Assembly: GCA_040182905.1 (NCBI GenBank)
Contig: JARQWU010000009.1
Location: 1 to 54,397, forward strand
From: Barthelona sp. PAP020
Lineage: Eukaryota > Metamonada: BaSk clade
Reading direction: 5' to 3'
DNA length: 54,397 nt
Shown: piece by piece, positions 47,569-54,397 of the stretch
Layout: every line of letters starts with the position of its first letter
Numbering within the stretch: the first letter of the stretch is position 1
The notes under the pieces: generated by a model
Databases searched by the model: none
What the model was told of the DNA's origin: nothing
What the model saw: the letters and a program-made list of their open reading frames with translations, nothing else
Translations under genes and position numbers: made by a program

Positions 47569-47885
47569 TTAAAGATTTTGCATTTCACGAAGTCTCTTAA
47601 TAGTAGCACGGACAGTGTTAGCGGAACTTGAGTTAATAGAATAAGCACCACCAGCCATAACCTTGGCACATCCCTTACATTTCCAAATACCTGCAGCAGA
47701 ACGACGAACAGAATCCTTACCACAGAAAGGACAAGTGTAACGAGCATGTTGAGATACTTCAATACCTTTAACACGCTTACGAAGTGAAGAACCATAACGA
47801 GTTCCATACTTACCAACAATACCGACTTTCTTTGTGTGTTGAGCCTAACATATTAGTTTTGGATGTTAAATGTTATAAATACCAT
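47569..47885 (-). CDS. 60S ribosomal protein eL43 (L37a), one intron after ATG
   Basis: 92-aa zinc-finger ribosomal protein of the large subunit. Exon 1 is only the ATG (47883-47885). The intron 47845-47882 (38 bases) begins GTATTT and ends CTAATATGTTAG. Exon 2 (47569-47844) encodes [68 protein letters not shown]...IKRLREM, nearly the family consensus ([42 protein letters not shown]). The four Cys (CPFC, CKGC) form the zinc site. The first-intron position, directly after the initiator codon, is the same as in eL39. Confidence 0.95.
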
Positions 47886-48089
47886 TTGTTTTCGAAGAAA
47901 AAATGTGAGTTTTAATAAAATGAAAAGAGAAATTTTTCAATTTTTGTTTTTTTTTTTTTTTTTGGAATCCCTTTTAATTCTGCAATAAAACTCACAAGTT
48001 AAACAATATAAAAAAAAATGATATGAACAAATAATTATTTAATTTTTATGATATTCAAAAAAAAGAATTTACATTTTTTGAATTTTTTG

Positions 48090-49376
48090 ATGCCTCCAAA
48101 AGATATATCGAGAAGCGAATATCAAAGGATATTATTAGACCCAAAAGAACGAGAGAAATTAACTTTTCTAGACAGTTCTTTGGAAGAATTTAAAGAACAA
48201 TTAATTACAGATGATACTGTGGAAAAATCCAACAATAACAACAATTTTTTTGAACAACACTTTCCTGCTTCACATGTAAAAAAATTAAATCATCGAGGAT
48301 TGGCCACTACTTCAAAATCCATAAATGATGCACTGAATTCAATTCAAAAGAAGCATCCCCCCAATACATATTCTTCAAAACCTGAAATTGTTGAGAGAAG
48401 AGCGGCAACACCACAGACAAATATGAATAAAACACAAGATACATACACATTTCCCCAATCTCTCAAAAAAGCTTCTTTTAATGAAAATATTGTCAATGGA
48501 AATCCTTTAACAATACCAGAAATGGAATTTACTCCTGGAAAATTGATACGCTTACATTCTAATTTCTATGATGGTTCATTACCAGAATTTTCATCTGTGG
48601 CACAAGCTTCAATGAAATTAAAGGAATTTGAAATGCTAGCTGTAAGTTCGAAGAGAATAAACAATATTCAAAGAGAAGCCAAAGCTCATTATATTTGTGC
48701 ATATATATACTCCTTCATGAAGAAGCATTCAGAATGCATTTATCAACTAAGACAATTTTTAGAGTGTTGTCAATCATTGAGAGATGTTTTTGGTCAAGCT
48801 TTGGCGTTAAATGCATTAGCCATTGAACTTTTTGAAAATGAAACAGATAACCATTTAGAACAATGTTTGTCTTGTTGTGAACAACACAGATCAATTGCTG
48901 ATCCCTTAGGGAAGTATGTGGCTCATATAAATTTGGGAATTGTACATCATGCCTTAGGAAACAAAGAAAAATCGTTTTCACATTATAAACAAGCATTAAG
49001 ATATGCGTTTGAAGAAGGAAATCTTGAAAGAGAAGCTGCAGCGTGTGAAAGACTTGGAGTTTCTGTTATGTTGGAAGGGGATACTGAAAATGCTAAAGCT
49101 TTCTTTGAACGACATTTACGTTTAGCAGAAGAATTTAATTCTGCTCCTTTACAATTAACTGCTCATTTAAATTTGGCCGCTGTTCATGGAAAAGCGGGAA
49201 ATGTTACTGAATCACAGTATTATTATGCAAATGCATTGAATATTGCCAGAACAATCAGTGATCCTGATTCAAAAACAGTTCATTTGGCTAAAACTGGAGT
49301 TGCTTTGACAAGTTTGCAACAAAATTTTGACAATACGATGATGAAAATTGCCATGGCATATGGGAAAGATTCTTGA
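48090..49376 (+). CDS. TPR-repeat protein, possibly axonemal (TTC29-like)
   Basis: 428 aa. N-terminal 170 residues are polar and likely disordered. From about 185 to 415 there are at least five tetratricopeptide repeats, for example YVAHINLGIVHHALGNKEKSFSHYKQALRYA, EAAACERLGVSVMLEGDTENAKAFFERHLRLAE and LTAHLNLAAVHGKAGNVTESQYYYANALNIAR, with the A-x-x-N-L-G...A...A pattern. TPR arrays with GD/GN turns and this length occur in TTC29 and related axonemal proteins and in LGN-type adaptors. I cannot separate these by eye, so the ciliary link is only suggestive. Start: MPPKDISRS at 48090 rather than the Phe-rich in-frame ATG at 48048. Confidence 0.7.
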   Translation: MPPKDISRSEYQRILLDPKEREKLTFLDSSLEEFKEQLITDDTVEKSNNNNNFFEQHFPASHVKKLNHRGLATTSKSINDALNSIQKKHPPNTYSSKPEIVERRAATPQTNMNKTQDTYTFPQSLKKASFNENIVNGNPLTIPEMEFTPGKLIRLHSNFYDGSLPEFSSVAQASMKLKEFEMLAVSSKRINNIQREAKAHYICAYIYSFMKKHSECIYQLRQFLECCQSLRDVFGQALALNALAIELFENETDNHLEQCLSCCEQHRSIADPLGKYVAHINLGIVHHALGNKEKSFSHYKQALRYAFEEGNLEREAAACERLGVSVMLEGDTENAKAFFERHLRLAEEFNSAPLQLTAHLNLAAVHGKAGNVTESQYYYANALNIARTISDPDSKTVHLAKTGVALTSLQQNFDNTMMKIAMAYGKDS

Positions 49377-49785
49377 ACATGCAAAAACACTTTAGCATAT
49401 ATTTTATTCTTTAGTCAAGTGTAAATGTACAAAATAAAAAATTTTATTATTTATTTGTTTGAAAACAAGGAGTTTTTGAGACAATTATCTTTAAAAAAAG
49501 ATGATAATAAATTGGAAAAAGGCAACATGAAAACAACAAAAAAATCTTGTCATTTTCCAAAATAAATTGAAAAGAAGATCAGTTTGAAGACAATTTGATA
49601 CAAAAAAACACAAATTAAACGTTGAAATAATTCTTTTCATTTGTTCCTTCAAAAGAAACAAAAATTTATCTTGATGTTAAATGAACAACAAATAATAAAT
49701 GACAAAAGGTCATTTCAAAAAGAAAATATGTGATGAATTAAATTTAATTCACAAAAACATACATGAACAAAAATGCACAAAAACA
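49377..49785. other. Intergenic, convergent 3' ends
   Basis: Very AT-rich spacer after the TPR gene; only A/T runs and short simple repeats seen. Confidence 0.6.
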
Positions 49786-49974
49786 TTAATTCTTATGTAA
49801 ACATAATGATAAATATTTAGAAACGCTTCTTTGGTTGTCAAGTTTTTGAGCAGTTTGCATATTTGGAACCATATCATATGATACCTGATACTTTTCTTCA
49901 AATAGTGTTTTTAGTCGTTCAAATTGTTGTCTCAATTGTTCATCGACTGGATTTTCAGAACTTTCACTATTCAT
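49786..49974 (-). CDS. Small hypothetical protein, 62 aa
   Basis: Not recognised. A 62-codon frame with a start ATG at 49974 and a balanced, acidic-helical composition (DEQLRQQFERLKTLFEEKYQVSYDMVPNMQ). It lies just downstream of the stop of the same-strand dehydrogenase-malic enzyme gene. It may be a short coiled-coil protein or a chance frame; the lack of the poly-Phe/Lys bias typical of spurious frames here is the main support. Confidence 0.35.
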   Translation of the reverse strand: MNSESSENPVDEQLRQQFERLKTLFEEKYQVSYDMVPNMQTAQKLDNQRSVSKYLSLCLHKN

Positions 49975-50056
49975 TTAATAAAACAATGAAAATATAAACA
50001 ATAAATAATGTTTGTTAAAATTTACAGACGAAGATTGTCATACCGAAAAAAACAGT

Positions 50057-52786
50057 TTAATAATTAGCATCCCATTGCATCTTTTTAACATATTCAAGAA
50101 GATCACCTTCAGGTTTGGGAGCTAAGGCAAGATCCTTTTCATACAAATATTCCATGACATCACGAGCAATAATTGCAGAAACTTCACGAATGTTATCCAA
50201 ACTGGGATAAACACATCCACAGTCAAGATTTTCTTGGGGAACACAGTTAGCCAAAGCACGGGAAGCAACAGTGAATAAATCATCATCAATACACTTGGCT
50301 TGGGCAAGTAAGGCTCCAAAACCAATACCAGGGAAAACATACATGTTGTTTCCTTGACCTGGAACATGAGTGACACCATTAACAATGACTGGATCTTGAG
50401 GAGAACCAGAAGCAAAAATACAGCGTCCATCAGTCCAGTTGTAAGCTTGTTCAGCTGTACACTCCATCTTGGAAGTAGGATTAGAAAGAGAACAAATAAT
50501 TGGACGCTCACAATGAGCAGCAACTTCACGAACAATTTCTTCAGGGAAAGAATTAGGAATGGCAGAAAGACCAATAAGCATAGTAGGTCTAACCATTTTA
50601 ACCACAGACATAAGATCTGCGCATTCTTTTCCTTCACAATCTGTACGAGCAAAACGTACTTTATGTGAAGCAAGAGGGCGTCCTCCACGAGTGGTGGTAA
50701 CAAGACCTTGAGAATCCATTAAATAGAATTGCTTACGAGCCTCTTCAGGAGTAATTCCTTCATCGTCGCAAATACAACGAACAATACAGTCAGCAACACC
50801 AACACCAGCACAACCAGCACCTAAGAAAACAATACGATGATCAGACCATTTGGCTTTTAGAATCTTTTGAGCTCCAAGAAGTCCACCAAGAATGACACAA
50901 CCAGTTCCTTGAATATCATCGTTGAAAGTACGAGTAGACAAACGATAATCATCAAGAAGCTTAAAGGCACGATCATTGGCAAAATCTTCCCATTGAATCA
51001 CAGCTTCAGGGAAAGAAGCTGAAGCTTCTGTAATAAATTCATGAAGGAATTCGAAATATTCCTTTTCAGGAACCTTATCAACAGCATGACCAATATAATG
51101 AGGGTTAGCTTTAACTTCAGCACGACGAGTACCCATATCTAAAGCAATAGGAAGAACACGAGAAGGATCAAAACCAGCACCCACAATGTAAAGGGAAAGT
51201 TTACCAATAGGAATACCCATACCATTTACACCAATATCACCGAGACCAAGAATACGAGAACCATCGGTAACAACGATGCAATCAACCTTATGAGGCCATT
51301 GACGAAGTAAACGTCCAACACGACCCTTGTCTGTATGACTGATGTACATACCACGGAAGGAACTGGTCCAATGATCAGACCAAGAAACGCAGGCAGCACC
51401 AACAGTGGGGGTATAAACGATAGGCATAAGTTCGGCAGGGTGATCAAGAACAAGACGATAGAACAAAACTTCATTGTGATTTTGAAGATGACGAAGGAAC
51501 ATAAATTGGTTCATCATCTTTTTACTCTTATCAGGATGATCACAAAGAGTGTGCATAGATTTATAAGCACGATCAACTTGTTGCTCAATAGTTTCAATTT
51601 TAGGAGGAAGGAAACCAACAATACCCAATTGTTCACGTTCAATCTCAGTAAAAGCTGTATCTCTATTCATTGAAGGATCACGCAAGACTTGAGGGTCATG
51701 TTGATGAGTAACTCTACCATGCTTGTAAACATCATTTGTTGAACAAGTTGGAGCACGATAATTTGAATAATCACGATCTCCCATAAAAGCATCAGCTTGT
51801 TCACGTTCTTCGATAAGCTCAGCAGCAGAAGCTTCAATTTTTTCACGTAACCAATCACATTGTTCAAAATCTTCAATAACTACGTATTTCCCCATTCCAT
51901 CACAAATAACAGGAAGAGAAAAGAAAAGACCAGCAGGAAGTCCATAAACTATACCATCAGTGAAGACACCCATACAAGTGAAAAAACCAGGTTTAGAACC
52001 ATTGATTAAATCATCAGTATGAGAAATAATTGCAGCAGTGGCAGAACCAGCGGCAGAAGCTCCACGATTTTTCAAAACAACTGTTCCACGGGAAGCGACG
52101 AAAGGTATCAGCTCTCTTTCAATGAAATCTAAATCAACTTCTCCAACAACATCTTTCCATTCGTTTTTAGATCTATATTTGGCATAAGAAACATCAGCAA
52201 CTTGAGTATTTGAATGATTACCCCAAATAATTACGTTTTCTACATCAATTACATCATGATGAATCATTTCAGCAAGTTTAGCCCTTGCACGATTAACATC
52301 AAGCCTTGAGAGAACGGTGAAATTCTCTAAAGGAATTTTTGGTGCATTAGAAGCACATATAAGAGCATTAGTATTGCAAGGATTTCCAACAACAACAACC
52401 TTACAATCTTCATTGGCATATTTATTCAAATATGAACCAGCCAATTTGAAAATTTCGCCATTAGAAACAAGGAGATCCTTGCGAAGCATTCCAGAAGCAC
52501 GAGCACGAGCTCCAATCAATAAGGCAATATCAATACCTCCATAGGCTTCTTGTGGATCAGTTGTAGCAACAATACCACGAAGTAAAGTGCAACAAGCATC
52601 CTTCAATTCCATAACCAAAGCATTCAATCGATCAATCTTTGCAGGTGATTCGAGAAGATGAAGAACTATTTCTTGATTTGCACCAAGCAAACCACCATTT
52701 GCAAGTTGAAACACAAGATTATATCCAATGGTACCGGAAGCTCCAGTAAGAAGAATATGACAAGGTCTGTGATATATGGGATTCAT
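50057..52786 (-). CDS. Fused malate dehydrogenase-malic enzyme
   Basis: One uninterrupted 909-aa frame. Residues 1 to about 345 are a cytosolic-type malate dehydrogenase: TGASGTIGYNLVFQLA (NAD loop), substrate arginines in GARARASGMLRKDLL, VVVGNPCNTNALI, SRLDVNRA and VIIWGNHSNTQVADV with the catalytic His. After a 25-residue linker, residues about 375-909 are a complete eukaryotic malic enzyme: MPIVYTPTVGAACVSWS, VVTDGSRILGLGDIGVNGMGIPIGKLSLY, FNDDIQGTG (metal and malate binding), GAGCAGVGVADCI (dinucleotide fold), ALSNPTSKMECTAEQAY and FPGIGFGALL. Both halves keep their catalytic motifs. No targeting peptide, so probably cytosolic. Expected flux: oxaloacetate + NADH to malate, then to pyruvate + CO2 + NAD(P)H. 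Cofactor of the second half is not clear. Confidence 0.95.
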   Translation of the reverse strand: MNPIYHRPCHILLTGASGTIGYNLVFQLANGGLLGANQEIVLHLLESPAKIDRLNALVMELKDACCTLLRGIVATTDPQEAYGGIDIALLIGARARASGMLRKDLLVSNGEIFKLAGSYLNKYANEDCKVVVVGNPCNTNALICASNAPKIPLENFTVLSRLDVNRARAKLAEMIHHDVIDVENVIIWGNHSNTQVADVSYAKYRSKNEWKDVVGEVDLDFIERELIPFVASRGTVVLKNRGASAAGSATAAIISHTDDLINGSKPGFFTCMGVFTDGIVYGLPAGLFFSLPVICDGMGKYVVIEDFEQCDWLREKIEASAAELIEEREQADAFMGDRDYSNYRAPTCSTNDVYKHGRVTHQHDPQVLRDPSMNRDTAFTEIEREQLGIVGFLPPKIETIEQQVDRAYKSMHTLCDHPDKSKKMMNQFMFLRHLQNHNEVLFYRLVLDHPAELMPIVYTPTVGAACVSWSDHWTSSFRGMYISHTDKGRVGRLLRQWPHKVDCIVVTDGSRILGLGDIGVNGMGIPIGKLSLYIVGAGFDPSRVLPIALDMGTRRAEVKANPHYIGHAVDKVPEKEYFEFLHEFITEASASFPEAVIQWEDFANDRAFKLLDDYRLSTRTFNDDIQGTGCVILGGLLGAQKILKAKWSDHRIVFLGAGCAGVGVADCIVRCICDDEGITPEEARKQFYLMDSQGLVTTTRGGRPLASHKVRFARTDCEGKECADLMSVVKMVRPTMLIGLSAIPNSFPEEIVREVAAHCERPIICSLSNPTSKMECTAEQAYNWTDGRCIFASGSPQDPVIVNGVTHVPGQGNNMYVFPGIGFGALLAQAKCIDDDLFTVASRALANCVPQENLDCGCVYPSLDNIREVSAIIARDVMEYLYEKDLALAPKPEGDLLEYVKKMQWDANY

Positions 52787-53120
52787 AACAAAGTAAATAA
52801 ATGCTTTTCAATCAAAAAATCAAATCTGTTAAAATTCACAAGCTGGAATTGACCAGACCATCAGAGCTGTAACTTGGTTTGGTATTTTTTTTTCAGATTT
52901 AAATCCAATAATTAAGTATTATCATCATTTGGAATAATTTTAAGTGACATAATTCACTCAAAATGTGATTAATCTTCAAGAAAAAATAAAATGTCGTGAT
53001 TTAAATGAGATCAAACTCTCTCAGAAATAGTTTATTTTTCACAAAAAAAGGTTTTCAAAAGCTAAATAATAGAGATATCAAAATTATTTCCAAAAAAATA
53101 AAATAAAATAAAAAGTTTTT
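52787..53120. other. Intergenic, divergent promoters
   Basis: 334 bases between the divergent fused dehydrogenase and AKTIP-like genes. AT-rich, with A-runs just before the plus-strand start. No ORF or RNA seen. Confidence 0.55.
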
Positions 53121-53801
53121 ATGTCCTCTTCACCTGTTCAACAATTGTTAGACACTAACAATTCTGTTAAGAATAAGGATTATAACTTACCAGAATTTAA
53201 AACTTCATGGTTATTATTGCAATATAGCAAATATTTAGAATGTCCTCCTTCAGGTGTATGGATTCTACCTCAACGAAATAATTTGAATGAGTGGGATGGT
53301 GTTATTTTTGTTAGAAAGGGTTATTGGGCGACAGGAATCTTTAAATTCCATATACAGTTTACTCTTGAATATCCAAATTCTCCCCCACTTGTATCGTTTT
53401 TACCTCCAATATTTCATCCATTAGTCAACGTGTTAGATGAAACACTTGATTCTTCAACCATTTTTAGAAATTATCAAGTTGAATCTAATCACATTCAAGA
53501 TATTGCTCATTTTATACACAGTATGTTTTATTCAATAGATAATTTAAATCCTAATGAAATTGTTAATCAAGAATGCTATCAATTGTTTGAAAATAATCAC
53601 GAATTGTTTGTGGATCGTTGTAAATCAGTGGCAAAATCTTCTCAACAAAGTGTGTTTGTCAATCCTCCTGATTTTGCTATCCCATTTTCGAATGAATCAG
53701 AAAAGAATTTGAAGAAATTTCATGATTTTTTGAAAGACCAATATAAAAATTCCGTTGAGATTGGATCTAATTTTAATTTAACAGATTTTTTTGATAAATA
53801 A
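53121..53801 (+). CDS. AKTIP/Fused-toes-like E2 variant (no catalytic Cys)
   Basis: 226 aa. AKTIP (FTS) is a ubiquitin E2 variant in the FHF complex (FTS-Hook-FHIP) that links dynein to endosomes. The core fits well: PSGVWILPQ...WDGVIFVRKGYWATGIFKFHIQFTLEYPNSPPLVSFLPPIFHPLVN, against AKTIP's PGVYVMPS...[47 protein letters not shown]. Then NHIQDIAHFIHSMFYSIDNLNPNE, matching [24 protein letters not shown]. The active-site cysteine expected after HPLV is absent, as in the family. The N-terminus is short and polar. It is followed 53 bases downstream by BBS2 on the same strand. Confidence 0.9.
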   Translation: MSSSPVQQLLDTNNSVKNKDYNLPEFKTSWLLLQYSKYLECPPSGVWILPQRNNLNEWDGVIFVRKGYWATGIFKFHIQFTLEYPNSPPLVSFLPPIFHPLVNVLDETLDSSTIFRNYQVESNHIQDIAHFIHSMFYSIDNLNPNEIVNQECYQLFENNHELFVDRCKSVAKSSQQSVFVNPPDFAIPFSNESEKNLKKFHDFLKDQYKNSVEIGSNFNLTDFFDK

Positions 53802-53854
53802 TTACAATAAAAGAATTTCTTTTTATCAATAGTTTTTTTTAAAAAAATAGTGTT

Positions 53855-54397
53855 ATGATTCATCCAACTTTTCATCTCACGTTAAATACACCGATTGAAC
53901 GTGGGTTATTGACAACTGGAAGTTGTATTTTACAATAATTTTGAAAAAAGAAAAACTAACTTCATAGTTGATGGTGACAATTTATCAATCATATGTGGGT
54001 CAAGTACAGGTAAAATATATGTATTTAATCCACACAATCGAGATGAGTCCATGGATTTGGAAAAGCAACAGTTAAATATAAATCAAAAGATTATCAGATT
54101 AGACACGGGTAAATTACATTCTCATGGTGCTTTCGATACATTATTTTATGTGTGTGAAAATTCGATTACTGCTTTCAACATTGAAGAGAACAAGGACATA
54201 TATTTTATTCAGCCTGAAGAAAATATATCAGATGCAATTTTTTGTGAAGTTGTTGATTCTGATCCTTTGATGTACTTGGCGACAGATGGATTTTTGACTG
54301 GTTATGATGCAACAGGTGAAGAATGTAGTTGGAATGTGTTTAACAGTGGCATCAATTCCTTGTCTAGTTTACCATATCATAAAGAACGTTATGGTAT
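53855..54397 (+). CDS. BBS2: BBSome subunit BBS2, N-terminal part, cut by window end
   Basis: Start of BBS2, a beta-propeller subunit of the BBSome, which sorts membrane cargo in cilia. Exon 1 is 53855-53924 (MIHPTFHLTLNTPIERGLLTTGS); the intron 53925-53967 (43 bases) begins GTATTT and ends CTAACTTCATAG; exon 2 runs from 53968 past the window edge. Spliced, it reads TTGSFDGDNLSIICGSSTGKIYVFNPHNRDE..., against human [28 protein letters not shown], then INQKIIRL, DTLFYVCENSITAFNIEENKDIYF and ITGYDATGEECSWNVFNSGINSL (human [23 protein letters not shown]). The match runs across the splice site, so gene and intron are both firm. Confidence 0.93.

Noticed and set aside
50122-50703. 193-codon minus-strand frame inside the fused dehydrogenase gene
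   Set aside because: It is an out-of-frame shadow of the malic enzyme domain, Leu/Val-rich because of codon third positions.
1-54397. CRISPR array, bacterial operons or a prokaryotic defence system
   Set aside because: Introns, kinesins, proteasome, SRP68 and BBSome genes show nuclear eukaryotic DNA; no spaced direct-repeat array was seen.

Overview
The window is nuclear DNA from an AT-rich, gene-dense, flagellated unicellular eukaryote that uses the standard genetic code (TAA, TAG and TGA all end genes). About 40 protein genes lie on both strands, often head-to-head with under 100 bases between start codons. Most lack introns. The introns I can place are 37-79 bases long, with GTATGT-like donors and a CTAAC-like branch site a few bases before the acceptor. 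Flagellar and basal-body genes are frequent: kinesin-2-like, kinesin-13, IFT43-like, WRAP73, CFAP97-like, Sfi1-like and BBS2. The malate dehydrogenase/malic enzyme chemistry would suit an anaerobic or microaerophilic metabolism. A metamonad or similar anaerobic protist is plausible, but this is inference; nothing seen fixes the lineage.

Layout. 1-2006: a kinesin-2-like 5' end, TCTP, ribosomal protein eL39, and a kinesin-13 C-terminus that runs into a 10-N assembly gap (2007-2016). 2017-7421: a GC-richer retroelement region, with the C-terminal remnant of one reverse transcriptase, three copies of a 10-bp TAGCCCTAGT repeat, and an intact 1606-aa reverse transcriptase ending in another repeat unit. 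That unit abuts the 3' part of a casein kinase 1 gene (7421-7849). 8343-17177: IFT43-like, a long coiled-coil protein, a GCN5-type acetyltransferase, a hairpin-rich gene-free stretch (about 14290-14870), WRAP73 and a small unknown protein. 17178-25767: ATG3, a cysteine-rich membrane protein, SRP68, two unknowns, the PP2A scaffold subunit and CCDC25. 25999-33072: an MFS transporter, a CFAP97-like protein, a histone H4-like protein lacking a third of its length, peptide:N-glycanase, an alpha/beta hydrolase with a cysteine at the nucleophile position, and a C8orf33-like protein. 33254-47885: a probable pseudo-deubiquitinase, topoisomerase III-beta, an Sfi1-like protein, a membrane protein, a disordered protein, proteasome subunit Rpn9, a PHD-finger protein, a polytopic CBS-domain protein and ribosomal protein eL43. 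48090-54397: a TPR protein, a small ORF, a fused malate dehydrogenase-malic enzyme, an AKTIP-like protein and the start of BBS2.

Most of the window is housekeeping and ciliary genes with no operon-like logic. The items that most deserve a second look are: (1) the single-polypeptide malate dehydrogenase-malic enzyme, which would turn oxaloacetate into pyruvate and could move reducing power from NADH to NADPH; (2) the reverse-transcriptase elements bounded by telomere-like 10-bp repeats and inserted in a casein kinase gene; (3) the histone H4-like protein without helix 1 and most of helix 2; and (4) the unexplained structured intergenic region.
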